A DNA stretch of 64,000 nt from DATFTE01 sp963840665. Its GTDB lineage: Bacteria; Acidobacteriota; Terriglobia; Terriglobales; Acidobacteriaceae. Positions 54,751 through 63,987 of this stretch are shown one piece after another. How positions within the stretch are numbered: position 1 is the stretch's first letter; each line of letters begins with the position of its first letter. Location: positions 381,771 to 445,770 of the forward strand of contig CAWIZO010000002.1 in the NCBI GenBank assembly GCA_963840665.1, read 5' to 3'. The position numbers and the translations under genes were made by a program. The notes under the pieces were generated by a model. It had not been told where the DNA came from and made no database searches. It worked only from the letters and a program-made list of their open reading frames with translations.

Positions 54751-56499
54751 TTACTTCGCGGGGGCAGGAACGTCAATCGTGCCAACCAAGCCTGTGTGGT
54801 TATCCTGGACCGCCAGACGTACTTGGCTGCCTTGCGGCTGAGGATCAAGATCCATGTGCAACATTACGCCGTTCTGTAGGATCTGTTTGTACATATCCGG
54901 ACTAAAGGTCCGGTCGACTTGCTGGCTTAGGTTCGACAGCAGTTTGCTGTCGTGTGAGTAGAAGGTCGCAAAGAAGCCTATGTTAAAGCGCTTGCTGCCG
55001 GATGCATCCTCGACCGACAAAGTGCTGGCATCCACCAAGAAGGTCACACCAATTTTTCCCTTAGCCGCATTTTCCGAGGGTGGCTTGATTTGCGCGGTAA
55101 AAGCCACGACAGTTGACGGAGCTACGTCTCCCAAGGCAAATGCCACCTCCTGGTTCGGGTTGTAACCCTTGGTCTGGGTCGGGTCCAGGGCGTAGTAGCC
55201 GCGGCGGCTTCGGATCTCCGCCTCAGTCCGCTTGATCTTCACTTTGATCAGCCTGTACTCACCATTCCACTTCTTGTCCGCTGGATAGTAGCCCAGACTA
55301 TAGGTGGCTGAGCTGTCTTCAAAGGCCCGCTCGACGCCGACCCTGATTTCGTTCTGGTTTACGTAAGCGCGACCACCGGTTTCGCGTGCCATCTCCCTCA
55401 TGGTTTCCTGGTCATCAATGTCAGTGGAGATAGAGAGCCCTTGCGCGTCCACCGGATAAATGGCGACCTGCGCATTCGACAAACGGGCAGCCAGTTCACG
55501 GATTTCTTTACTGTGCGATTGGCGGAAAAAGGCCGCACTACTTCCCGCCCCGTGCTCACGGACCCGCCTCGTGTCCAAACTCGGCAAGTCCTCGGCTAAC
55601 TCCATTTCGCTGACATTTCGATTCTCGGGAGTAAGCGAAAATGGCAGCACGCTCGTAACCCAAATCAAGCTCTTTCTGCCTGGGAGTCCGCCCAAGATGC
55701 GACCCAGGCTATTGAGCGCATTGAGCGTGATCACGGCCCTCTGATCCTCCGCATAGGCTACCTGGGCACCGGCAAAGGTCTGCAGAGCAGCCTGCGCGCT
55801 GGCGATTAATTGATTACCTTCTCGGCCTGCGCCCGTGGCGCCGCCGCTAACTGGCGCGGCACTTGCATCCATGGCGGTCACGCTGGTGGCGATATTGGGG
55901 GTACCTGTCAGGATTGAGGTGCTGGGACGACTTGCATCCGCGAATTCCTGGGCTTGCGGCTTATATGCTCGCAATGCCGCCCGGAGGATCTCTGGATCGC
56001 TGGTAAAGTCCTGCAACATGCCCAGCGAACCGGTCAAAGTGAAGATCGCTACTCGCTGTCCGGGCTTGTACTGTTCTTCAACGAACCGCAGCATCTGCTG
56101 ACGGGCGTGGGCTTGGGCTTGAAACGGAGTGTTCAACGTATCGAGTAGCAGCACGATGATCGGGCCACCGGGGGAGCGATACTGCGCACGATTTGAATAG
56201 ATGCCTGGAGGAAGTTCTGGTTGTGCCGGAGCATTCTCGGCCGGCGTGCCAAAAGTCGAAATCTTCTGCACCCTGCCGTTCTCCTCCACCACAAAATCTT
56301 CCGGTTGAAGCCCCAGTACAGGCTTGCCTTCCTTATTGGTCGCCACCACGTCGACCAGCACCAGGTGGGTGCTCACTCGAATGGTGGGAGCAGGAACTTC
56401 GGGCGAAGACGCTTGCCCCTTGAACCAACCGCTCAGTATCGTTCCTCCCATCACGATCAGAACAACGCACCACGCGCGTGAAGGAGATAACGGCTTCAC
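54751..56499 (-). CDS. VWFA-related exported protein of the acidobacterial type
   Basis: About 582 residues. GTG at 56499 follows AAAGGAATGTTT and gives a signal peptide (PSRAWCVVLIVMGGTILSG). The VWA part begins LVDVVATNKEGKPVLGL and shows the MIDAS-like LLLDTLNTPF near residue 120, then TGGRAYVNQNEI. Proteins of this kind (TIGR03436) are highly characteristic of Acidobacteriota. They are thought to bind surface or matrix ligands. A stop lies just 30 bp from the IS1182-like element. Confidence 0.87.
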   Translation of the reverse strand: MKPLSPSRAWCVVLIVMGGTILSGWFKGQASSPEVPAPTIRVSTHLVLVDVVATNKEGKPVLGLQPEDFVVEENGRVQKISTFGTPAENAPAQPELPPGIYSNRAQYRSPGGPIIVLLLDTLNTPFQAQAHARQQMLRFVEEQYKPGQRVAIFTLTGSLGMLQDFTSDPEILRAALRAYKPQAQEFADASRPSTSILTGTPNIATSVTAMDASAAPVSGGATGAGREGNQLIASAQAALQTFAGAQVAYAEDQRAVITLNALNSLGRILGGLPGRKSLIWVTSVLPFSLTPENRNVSEMELAEDLPSLDTRRVREHGAGSSAAFFRQSHSKEIRELAARLSNAQVAIYPVDAQGLSISTDIDDQETMREMARETGGRAYVNQNEIRVGVERAFEDSSATYSLGYYPADKKWNGEYRLIKVKIKRTEAEIRSRRGYYALDPTQTKGYNPNQEVAFALGDVAPSTVVAFTAQIKPPSENAAKGKIGVTFLVDASTLSVEDASGSKRFNIGFFATFYSHDSKLLSNLSQQVDRTFSPDMYKQILQNGVMLHMDLDPQPQGSQVRLAVQDNHTGLVGTIDVPAPAK

Positions 56500-56716
56500 A
56501 ATAAACATTCCTTTTGATAAGTCCGGCACACCTTCAGAGATCAAACCCAAAACGCCAGTCTGTCCTCGGTTAGTGTTTCCTCAACTCGCGGCCCCCCGAT
56601 TCGCTTCTTTATCCATGGCTGGCAAGAACGTGCCTGAGATGCTAGAGGTGGTCTTTCCAGCACATAGACGTCCAACACTCCGATTCACCCATGGGAACAT
56701 CGTACATGGCTCGATG

Positions 56717-56747
56717 GTTGGCGATAAATCCCACAGCACTCATTGAC
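56717..56747. repeat. TTGGCGATAAAT dispersed repeat, copy 2
   Basis: Reads gttggcgataaatcccacag cactcattgac, split here for length. Compared with the copy at 57408 it matches in 25 of about 32 positions. It lies in the spacer between the VWFA and YdeI-like genes. Confidence 0.7.
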
Positions 56748-56824
56748 GACCCCAAAGGCCGACCCAGGGTCAAGGAGAGGCCGCCAACCGCAAACTTTCA
56801 CAGTCCAATTCGCGTGACCCGATA

Positions 56825-57289
56825 CTACGCAGGGGTGCTCATTCCCTTCTTGAGCATTTCAATCGCTTTCCCTAGTCGCTTCAATCGGGTTTCCTCCTTC
56901 TTGGCGTCGGTAATCCAGCGGCAGTACTCCTTGCGGTGCGTGTAACTCAGTTTTTCGAAAACTGGAAGTAGCCCTTCCTCCTTGATCGACTTTTCAAATT
57001 GAGCAGGTACTTCGACGGTTCTTACCTCCTCATCCTTCCGGACAACGACTTCAATCGTATCGCCCGGGCCTTTCCCAGTTTGCGCGCGTATACCTTTAGG
57101 CATCCCCAACACATGAAGAGGTTTGCCGTACTTGATTAGCGAACCCGTATAGGGAACACCATTGAAAGTCGCCTTTACAGGCACCTTCCCTTTGGTGGCG
57201 AATTCCTTCTCGGTATCGTAGGGAAAAAGCACGTAGGCCCCTCCGCCATCGCCCGCTTCGATTTTCGCCTTGAATTTGTATTTCTTCAT
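56825..57289 (-). CDS. YdeI/OmdA-family protein with DUF1905 domain
   Basis: About 154 residues. Residues 1-95 form the DUF1905 barrel (MKKYKFKAKIEAGDGGGAYV), residues 100-150 the OmdA-like segment (KLSYTHRKEYCRWI and DAKKEETRLKRLGKAIEML). Members bind small cofactors or antimicrobial peptides; function here is unknown. The ATG at 57289 gives the start used by relatives; an upstream start would add 25 residues without family support. Confidence 0.8.
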   Translation of the reverse strand: MKKYKFKAKIEAGDGGGAYVLFPYDTEKEFATKGKVPVKATFNGVPYTGSLIKYGKPLHVLGMPKGIRAQTGKGPGDTIEVVVRKDEEVRTVEVPAQFEKSIKEEGLLPVFEKLSYTHRKEYCRWITDAKKEETRLKRLGKAIEMLKKGMSTPA

Positions 57290-57407
57290 CGCGTACTGGT
57301 TTCTGACTGCGTGGCCTTGGTCACTCGGAATTAAACCACTTTCCTTTGTCAGCGCGCTACCCAAGCAATTGCTCAGGGTTTGTCGGCAACCCGGAATCTA
57401 CGCGGTT

Positions 57408-57439
57408 GTTGGCGATAAATCTCGATAACGATCATTGAC
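57408..57439. repeat. TTGGCGATAAAT dispersed repeat, copy 3
   Basis: Reads gttggcgataaatctcgata, then acgatcattgac. Lies upstream of the exported protein gene at 57654. Confidence 0.7.
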
Positions 57440-57653
57440 CTCTTGAGGAACCCCCTGACCCCCTGTCCTCATCTCCGGTCGGCGGAACAATGAGGTCATT
57501 CCCGTGTGGCACTCCTGACGCGGTGTGTGGCATCACACACGTTGCTCCGCTCTCGGTGTGATCTAGGCACTCTCAGGATCAGTATTGCCTCTTCCGGTCG
57601 TGCGATTGCTGTTCCGTGCAGCGTTCAAGAAAGAACACGAGGAGTAAAGGCAA

Positions 57654-58202
57654 ATGGAATCAGCAACCGCCATTTGGGCACGTTTCCGAGTGCGACGATT
57701 CAAACTAGGCGCTCTCATCCTCGGACTCTCGGTCTTGGGATGGTCGCAGCAAGCGCCCCCCGCTAGTCAGAAACACCACTCCGTAGCTGGGAAGGTGGCG
57801 AAAACCATCGAGTACAGAAATACAAAGTACGGCTTCAGCTTTACCCTGCCTGAATCGTGGAAAGGATACCAAGTCTTGTGGTCAGAGTGGCAGGGCAATG
57901 TGCTCGGGAGTGATGGTACCGTGGCGCGTGTCTTGCGAGGGCCGGAGCTGAAAATCAGGCACCCAAAGTGGACCGAGGAAAACCCACGAGAAGATCTGCC
58001 GCTCATGATTTTCACGATTGCCGAATGGAACGAACATCCTAACGTGAGTGCGGCTCCGTTCGATCCTGGAGAGTTTGGGCGGAATCGTAAGTACGTGTTT
58101 GCCCTCCCGCCTCGCTGGGACTACGACTTTGCCGAGGGGTGGGAGGAGGCAGAAAGAATTCTGGGGTCTAAATCGTTTCACACGTTTTCGCCAGCCAAGT
58201 GA
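57654..58202 (+). CDS. Exported protein with PsbP-like features
   Basis: 182 residues. Signal peptide (LGALILGLSVLGWSQQ), then an acidic/aromatic domain: YRNTKYGFSFTLPESWKGYQ and PHPKW-like PKWTEENP segments. The YGFSFTLPESW word is common in periplasmic PsbP-like and Mog1-like proteins of acidobacteria. No enzyme motif. A ribosome site (GAGGAGTAAAGGCAA) precedes the ATG. Confidence 0.7.
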   Translation: MESATAIWARFRVRRFKLGALILGLSVLGWSQQAPPASQKHHSVAGKVAKTIEYRNTKYGFSFTLPESWKGYQVLWSEWQGNVLGSDGTVARVLRGPELKIRHPKWTEENPREDLPLMIFTIAEWNEHPNVSAAPFDPGEFGRNRKYVFALPPRWDYDFAEGWEEAERILGSKSFHTFSPAK

Positions 58203-58270
58203 TTGGAATACATCGGTTGTCGCCCAACGACAACGGATTGGCGTAACATCGCGTCTCTAACAATGTCGGC

Positions 58271-58493
58271 GGTGTCAAGCAGTTTTCGAGCACACGACTG
58301 CGTGCACTCATAGAAGAGCGCCATTTCGCTCTCGTTGAAGGTTTGCGCGTTTCCAACCTGGGCTCGCTTCTAATCGTTGGGGTCAGGAACTCAGTCCGAC
58401 CCAGCCATCTCTTCGATCACTAACTGCGATCATGATTACTTGTTCAAACTCCCCGGCTTCGGGGAGCGGGATGCCCAATCATTACGTCGGTGA
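58271..58493. ncRNA. Candidate bridge-RNA region downstream of the IS110-like transposase
   Basis: A non-coding ~220-bp stretch between the inner inverted repeat and the transposase stop. It holds several stems, e.g. agagcgccatttcgctct (near 58315) and ctccccggcttcggggag (near 58457). In IS1111-type IS110 elements a bridge RNA guiding donor and target choice is expressed from the region downstream of the transposase, so this is the prime place to look. Inference only; the RNA is not shown. Confidence 0.35.
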
Positions 58494-59546
58494 TTACTGC
58501 ACACCATCGCGATGTCCGGGCTCTCCCGCGTGCGAACCGAGCTTTTGCAACTGGCCGTAGTCGCAGCCCTGACGCCACATCCAGTACAGATGTACCGCCA
58601 GCTTCCGAGCCATCGCCACCTTCGCGATCTTTCTTCCTCGGCGCATGGCCAAGTGGAAGAACTTGCTGCGCCACTCCTGTTGGCTGCGTACCGTAACCTG
58701 CGCCGCTTCCACTAGCAGAAACCGAAGCAGCACGTTGCCTTGCTTACTGATGTGTCCCAGCCGGCGACGATCGCCGCTGGACTCTTCTGTCGGAACCAGT
58801 CCTACATAACTGGCGATTTGTTTCCCGCAGTGAAAACGTTCCGGCGTTCCGATCACCAACTCGAAGGCCAATGCCGTCAGCGGTCCCACTCCGGGATGGG
58901 TCGCCAAGCACCGCGCCACCGGACGCTTCTCCACTTCCTCTTCCAGCGCTCGAGTCAGTTCCTGGATCTTCGGCGTCAGTTGGTCGAGTAAGTCGAGCAG
59001 ATCCTGTCGCCGTCGGCTGGCCCAGGGCGCCAGTGTGATCGATTCCAGTTCCTGTCGGCCGGCTGGCCGCCACAGCGCCTTCTTGCGTCGAAGACCTTCG
59101 TTGAGCGCGACCACATGCAACTGATTCATCACCCTTGTGCGCGTCTGCACCAAACGATGCCGATGCCACAGAAGCTGCCGCAGATCGCGATTCTCGGCGT
59201 CCGGCACCCAGATCCGCGGGAACCGCTCTTCCACCATCAGTCGCAGTAACAGTTGCGCATCCTGCCGATCGGTCTTCTGCTTCCGCACTCGTTTCGTGCG
59301 AATCTCCGCGGCATCCCCGATCCACAACTCGAACTGCAAGTCGCACAGCAATCTCTCAAACCAGCGCGAGTGCCCGCTGGCTTCCATCCCTACTCGCGCA
59401 GTCAAGTTCTTCTCTTTGAGTTCGCGATAGAACCGTTCGGCTTCTTCGCGATGAGCCAGGCGACGTTCGCCTAGTTCACCCGTTTCCGTATCCACCAATG
59501 CAATTTGCTGGAAGCTCGGATGATAGTCACATCCTATAATCAGCAT
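58494..59546 (-). CDS. IS110-family transposase (DEDD recombinase)
   Basis: 350 residues. N-terminal RuvC-like DEDD domain: IIGCDYHPSFQQIAL, GMEASGHSRWF and TDRQDAQLLLRLM hold the acidic residues. C-terminal transposase_20 domain: ATHPGVGPLTALAF, IASYVGLVP and KQGNVLLRFLLVEAA, with the catalytic Ser of the C-terminal domain near GNVLLR. Uninterrupted. The start at 59546 lies just inside a nested stem (cggctcc/ggagccg) in the non-coding strand. Confidence 0.88.
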   Translation of the reverse strand: MLIIGCDYHPSFQQIALVDTETGELGERRLAHREEAERFYRELKEKNLTARVGMEASGHSRWFERLLCDLQFELWIGDAAEIRTKRVRKQKTDRQDAQLLLRLMVEERFPRIWVPDAENRDLRQLLWHRHRLVQTRTRVMNQLHVVALNEGLRRKKALWRPAGRQELESITLAPWASRRRQDLLDLLDQLTPKIQELTRALEEEVEKRPVARCLATHPGVGPLTALAFELVIGTPERFHCGKQIASYVGLVPTEESSGDRRRLGHISKQGNVLLRFLLVEAAQVTVRSQQEWRSKFFHLAMRRGRKIAKVAMARKLAVHLYWMWRQGCDYGQLQKLGSHAGEPGHRDGVQ

Positions 59547-59625
59547 GTTCGGCTCCTTTCCTCCGAGCCCTTTGGTTGGTTTGCGCCTCCAAAGTTTACT
59601 CGGGCCTGGGAGCCGACATTGTTAT
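59547..59625. repeat. Nested stem-loop ahead of the IS110-like transposase
   Basis: Reading the minus strand, three nested stems are seen: CGGCTCC/GGAGCCG, CCGAG/CTCGG and CTTTGG/CCAAAG, with loop aggcgcaaacca in the centre. This lies between the right inverted repeat and the ATG and could regulate translation or form part of the element's RNA. Confidence 0.6.
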
Positions 59626-59829
59626 GGAATCATTACGCTCAGATCCCCTCAATGAGCGCTAACGCTGATAGCAGTGGTAACGCAAGACATCTGTCCGCAA
59701 AAATGGGCGGCGGGTGGAGTGTTGATCCAGTGCGGTAGATAAATCAAACAGGGTTCGTCTCATCGAAACCAGCAAATCGGGGAGTGACGACCTCAGCCAC
59801 AGACCTGTTGTGTCAGAGTTTGATTCAAC

Positions 59830-60676
59830 CTATTTTTGGCGAAGAAGCTTTCTGCGGATGTCGGGCCAGAATTCCTGGAAAATGTGATTCAGGACAGCGG
59901 ATTCCATCTGCGTTCCCCAGTTCACGGCCGTTTGACTGAGACCGCGCTCCTGAGGGGGATAATAAGCGTTGGACAAACCCGCTTCCAGCCCATTGCCCAC
60001 CACCTCAGAGAAGTTGAAACTCGTGCCTCCAGAATCTGTCTTAGTGACGAAGGCCCGAGATATCGCGTAGCCTGTGCGGCGCAAAAAGCCTCCCTGACCC
60101 AGGGTGTAATAACGTGGGTCCTCGTGCGTGATCGCGGGGACAATGGCCTCGGTGAAAAAAGTTCCCGACACTCCGTCCGTGAAGGTGCGCCAATAATAAC
60201 GCCCGTAACCGACGATTCCGCTGCCCAGTTCCGGATTGGAATTCAGGACCATGGCTTGAGCAGCTAAGATTCCGGTCCAAGTGAACGAGGAGTAGTCCAG
60301 GACGCTATCGTGCGCGGCGAGTGAAAATTTCTCGCGGGTGGACAACGGGGGAAGCTGCGTATTGGCACTCACCGCCGCAAAATTTGGAACGACCCCGAAC
60401 ATACGCTTTGTCTGCTTACCTTGAGAATCGTCTTTTTTGTCCTGGGGAGCCGAAGCGGTCCGGCAACGAAACGGCACCGCTATCCGATGGTGGGGCGGGA
60501 GCAGGGTTGTTTTGTGATGTCGGGCTTTGCTGGGCATACTCAAGAGGGTCGGTTTGGTCCGTATTTTTTGCCTGGGACCACGTAATCGTGGGCAAGAAAA
60601 GAATGAAGAGAACAAGAACGACTTCTGTGATCTGCTTGGTCAATTGCTTTTTGCAGATGGGGCACGGTTTAGCCAT
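59830..60676 (-). pseudogene. Conserved acidobacterial exported protein, one +1 frameshift
   Basis: Removing one base near 60450 joins the exported N-terminus (ATG at 60676, CPICKKQLT then signal anchor VVLVLFILFLPTI) to a ~215-residue domain, giving 281 residues. The domain carries MFGVVPNFAAVSANTQLPPL, GYGRYYWRTFTDG, THEDPRYYTLGQGGF and RKLLRQK at the end. I know this protein as an unnamed conserved family of Acidobacteriota. No function can be given. Confidence 0.7.
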
Positions 60677-61031
60677 CACGTACGTCCATGGTCTTACTCC
60701 TCGGCTGAATCACTCGATGGCGGGAGCCGGTTACAAGTTCATAGTTTCGTCTGGCATGTGACGGACTATAGAAGTTGATGCTACCAACCCGGATCCGACC
60801 TGTCTGGTCAAGAACGCTCACATCATGGCACGCTTCGTGCGCTGCCAGCTTCTTCAGGGACGGCTCCTTGCACGATTGTTGTCGTAATATCGCCGTAGCG
60901 CTCAAAACCCTTCCGCAGAGGTCAATTTACGCTATCGGCCTGTTTACAAGAATGAGGAGGCGCAGTACTCTGCCGCAACAGTCACGAGGCTGCCTATTTG
61001 ATCGGGTGCCTCTTTATCGGGAGGCGCTGGT
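60677..61031. other. Spacer, no gene seen
   Basis: A 355-bp gap between divergent genes that must hold both promoters. No convincing coding frame or repeat was found. Confidence 0.5.
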
Positions 61032-61730
61032 ATGACCTCACTCAGCAAGAACGCCAGAGTCGCAGGATGCTTATACATTGTGGGCTCATTGGTGGCCGTC
61101 GTGCGCCTGATCTACATTCCCAACACCTTGATCGTGTCTGAGAACGCGACTGCAACGGTCAACAATATTGCGAGGCACGAGTTGCTGTTCCGATTCGGAA
61201 TTCTCAGCCAACTGCTCACTGGGGCCTTGTGGATATTCGTTACACTGGCCCTTTATCGTTTGTTTAAGGACGTCGACCGGGGCCTTGCTGTGCTGATGGT
61301 GATCTTGGGCAGCTTGATGCAAGTCCCCATATTCTTCGTCAACTCGGTGAATGATGTCGCCGCTCTGCTGTTTGTTCGGGGCACCGATTTCCTATCATTA
61401 TTCGAAAAGCCGCAGCGAGACGCCTTCGCCATGCTGTTCCTCAACCTTCACCACTACGGTGATCTGGCCAACGAGATATTTTGGGGGCTATGGCTCCTGC
61501 CATTCGGGCTACTGGTGTACAAATCGCGCTTCCTGCCGCGCGTTTTGGGTGTTTGGCTGATGATCGCATGCTTCGCTTACTTAGCGTCCAGCTTTACCGG
61601 ATTTCTGTTGCCGGCCTACGAAGACAAGGTCATCAACTACACCCAACCTGTTTTGCTGGCAGAGGTCGCAATCATGCTATGGCTGACGATCATGGGCGCG
61701 AAGGAACGGCGCTTGACCGCAGCATCCTGA
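61032..61730 (+). CDS. DUF4386 integral membrane protein
   Basis: 232 residues with about six to seven hydrophobic helices, typical DUF4386 layout: RVAGCLYIVGSLVAVVRLIY at the start, then FVNSVNDVAALLFVRG and WGLWLLPFGLLVYKS. Start at ATG 61032 behind GGGAGG. Function unknown; no cognate partner is nearby. Confidence 0.85.
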   Translation: MTSLSKNARVAGCLYIVGSLVAVVRLIYIPNTLIVSENATATVNNIARHELLFRFGILSQLLTGALWIFVTLALYRLFKDVDRGLAVLMVILGSLMQVPIFFVNSVNDVAALLFVRGTDFLSLFEKPQRDAFAMLFLNLHHYGDLANEIFWGLWLLPFGLLVYKSRFLPRVLGVWLMIACFAYLASSFTGFLLPAYEDKVINYTQPVLLAEVAIMLWLTIMGAKERRLTAAS

Positions 61731-61812
61731 TAACCCATCCCGCGTACATCGAAAAACACTGCGGCAATCCTAGCTTCAATAGAGTAGCGTGCTGGCACTC
61801 CACGGGCATTGT

Positions 61813-61849
61813 GTTAACTGCCGCAGAATCTCGATAGCACTCATCGAAC
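61813..61849. repeat. Degenerate TTGGCGATAAAT-type repeat
   Basis: Reads gttaactgccgcagaatctc followed by gatagcactcatcgaac. The 3' half (tctcgatagcactcatcgaac) closely matches the right half of the repeat at 57408; the left half is diverged. Confidence 0.45.
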
Positions 61850-61958
61850 CTGCTGGGGCCGAAAGACCGTATCGGGGGTTTTGAGCGTCATTGCCTGGTT
61901 ACGTCATTTGAGCTGACATCACGCGCCACGCCGGTGTCTAATCGCGATGGAGGCATCA

Positions 61959-63095
61959 ATGAGGCTATTCAGTCTCGCGATCTTAGCCATGATGTTTTCT
62001 TCGGGCGCCGCTCTCGCCTGCAGCTGCTCAGATGTCACGCCACGCTCCTGCAATCTCTTGGCGAACCGTGATGTGTCTATCTTCGTAGGTACGGTGGTCA
62101 GCGTCGAGAACCCACCGAAGGAAGGCGACAACCAAGGCGGCACGGCACGCTACCACTTTCGCGTGGATGAGTGGTTGTCACCGGATGCTCGTGGGGAGGT
62201 GGAGGTACTTTCAGGTCGCGGCGGGGCGGATTGCAGTTTCTGGTTTGAGACAGGGATACCCTACTTGGTTTTTGCGTATCGGGGTGACAACGGTGAGCTG
62301 CGAGCGAGTGTCTGCAGCAACACGCAACCAGTAGTAGACGCAGGCTCGTTGCTCACTCAGCTACGGGCCATGCACAACGGCAAGCCCGTGGCTCGGGTTT
62401 ACGGTACGGTGCGACAAGTACAGCAACCATACGAAGCCACGTACCAGCCGGATTTCGCGAAGATCGGCATCGCGCCGGGGCAAGACTTCGACGCGTCGAA
62501 GCTCGACCCTGCTGTCGCGAAGGGTCTGGCGGCGGTGCCCAAGCCTGCGCAGGACAAGATCATGGCCTGGATGAAGGAGGGGGTTGCCACGGGCGATTGG
62601 AAGCTATCTGACGGTTGGATTTACTCAACCAAAATGGGCGTCTACGGCACTAACTACCGTTGGCGGGCGCTTACCGGGTCGATCGCGATTGGCGCGAACC
62701 TTGCCGAAGATGCGGTGTATCCGCTGTCCTATGGACCCGACATGCTCACGACGTATAGCGGCGCGCATAAGTACGCTATGCACTTTAACAACAGCGACTT
62801 TCCGCCAGTAGAGGGATTCTGGTCGCTGACTATGTACGACGAGCAACAGTTCTTGGTGCCGAATCCAATCAACCGCTACAACGCGAGCGAGCGCAACAAG
62901 TTCAAGACCAATGCCGACGGATCAGTGGATATTTACATCCAGAACGACTCGCCTGGCAAGGACAAGGAGCAGAACTGGCTACCTGCGCCGAAGGATAAGT
63001 TCATGTTAACTCTGCGGATGTACCGGCCAAAGGAGAAGTCGCCGTCGGTCCTGAACGGCACCTGGAAGATTCCGCCGATCAAAAAGATAAGCTGA
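61959..63095 (+). CDS. Chimeric exported protein: TIMP-like Cys domain joined to a DUF1214 domain
   Basis: About 378 residues; the ATG at 61959 has GGAGG upstream and gives a signal peptide ending ALACSCSD. Residues ~20-145 have the CSC start and SVCSNTQPVVDAG Cys typical of TIMP/NTR-like or CSC proteins. From about residue 160 (PDFAKIGIAPGQDFD) to the end it is a DUF1214 C-terminal domain, with GVYGTNYRWRALTGS, KYAMHFNNSDFP and LTLRMYRPKEKSPSVL. The N-terminal DUF1254 half that normally precedes DUF1214 is absent. The join is in frame and the combined gene is intact. Confidence 0.75.
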   Translation: MRLFSLAILAMMFSSGAALACSCSDVTPRSCNLLANRDVSIFVGTVVSVENPPKEGDNQGGTARYHFRVDEWLSPDARGEVEVLSGRGGADCSFWFETGIPYLVFAYRGDNGELRASVCSNTQPVVDAGSLLTQLRAMHNGKPVARVYGTVRQVQQPYEATYQPDFAKIGIAPGQDFDASKLDPAVAKGLAAVPKPAQDKIMAWMKEGVATGDWKLSDGWIYSTKMGVYGTNYRWRALTGSIAIGANLAEDAVYPLSYGPDMLTTYSGAHKYAMHFNNSDFPPVEGFWSLTMYDEQQFLVPNPINRYNASERNKFKTNADGSVDIYIQNDSPGKDKEQNWLPAPKDKFMLTLRMYRPKEKSPSVLNGTWKIPPIKKIS

Positions 63096-63218
63096 TGGTT
63101 CGGCCCACTTCGACCCAAGCTGGCCGCTGCCGGACATGGAAAAGGCAAAGTGAGCATCGCAAGAAGGTCAGCGCGTCAGCATCCAACCGCCGGAACCACT
63201 ACCGCTGGCTTGTGCATC

Positions 63219-63249
63219 AACTGGCGAAATATCCCCATCTCACTCATCA
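63219..63249. repeat. TTGGCGAAAT dispersed repeat, copy 4
   Basis: Reads aactggcgaaatatccccat, then ctcactcatca, in the spacer between the chimeric gene and the next gene. Confidence 0.65.
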
Positions 63250-63284
63250 TGCGGTCAAAACGTGTAATCGCCTGGTTGCGACAG

Positions 63285-63911
63285 TTATCTGGTTTTAGCA
63301 CAACTTTCTAGTGCCCGACGTGTTTCCAGTGCCCACTTGACTAGAGGGGACTCGTCGTTCCAGATAACAAAATTCATATCTCCCTCGGGTGACTGGATGT
63401 GAAACTCGTGATTCATTGGATGGAGTACGATGACGCCCGTTGTCAACTTTGGCGGGCTAGACTGCAGATGTTGAAATTCCTCGATCTGTTTCTTGATGGA
63501 CGGGCAATCCGCTTCTTTCCCGTTCCAATTTCTAATCTTTAGCTTCGGTATCATTGAGGTTGCGGCCTCTTGCGGGTTGTTCTCGTGCATTCGCATGAGC
63601 TGGTCGTAGATCGAATAGCCGTCCGCAGCGATGAAATGCGCCGACAGAAACGGCTCCAGTCCATATCCCTCACCATTGCCTTCATATCCGATCCGGAACT
63701 AGTATTCAGGAACGTCAGTTCGGTAGTCGCGGTGAGCACGATACACAACGTAGTAGCCGGGGCTTTTCTCAAGCGGCATTACATGGTCGAGCGCCTCGCC
63801 GAAGTGCCCGTTCACCCAGTCCCAATCTGCGATGGTTTGCGAGGAAAGACTATAGCTCGTGCAGAGAACAGACATCAGGGTCAGCAAGATTCCAATCCGC
63901 CATCGGATCAT
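63285..63911 (-). pseudogene. Exported protein gene interrupted by one in-frame TAG
   Basis: A single 208-codon frame from ATG 63911 with TAG at 63699-63701. A signal peptide (RIGILLTLMSVLCTSYSLSS) is followed by DWDWVNGHFGEALDH and HRDYRTDVPEY; beyond the stop, FRIGYEGNGEGYGLEPFLSA and HPMNHEFHIQSPEGDM continue without a break in style. I recognise no family. The TAG may be a nonsense change or a read error; a function as two separate proteins is unlikely because the second part lacks a ribosome site. Confidence 0.6.
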
Positions 63912-63987
63912 AGTTGAATTATATACACGGTGATAAATGCAGCACTTCCCACCCAGATCGTGGCGCACGGACACCACTCCTTACGCA

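Larger units (their letters stand above)
58258..59625. mobile_element. IS110/IS1111-family insertion sequence
   Basis: Bounded by 13-bp perfect inverted repeats, taacaatgtcggc at 58258-58270 and its complement at 59613-59625. Sub-terminal repeats of this sort characterise the IS1111 branch of IS110 elements; true ends may lie slightly outside. Non-coding stretches flank the transposase on both sides (58271-58493 and 59547-59612) and hold strong hairpins. Confidence 0.75.

Noticed and set aside
34278..63911. Genome-wide recoding of TAG as a sense codon.
   Set aside because: Several intact genes (for example VKOR at 1935, synthetase at 6665, pyruvyl-transferase-like at 8375) end properly at TAG.
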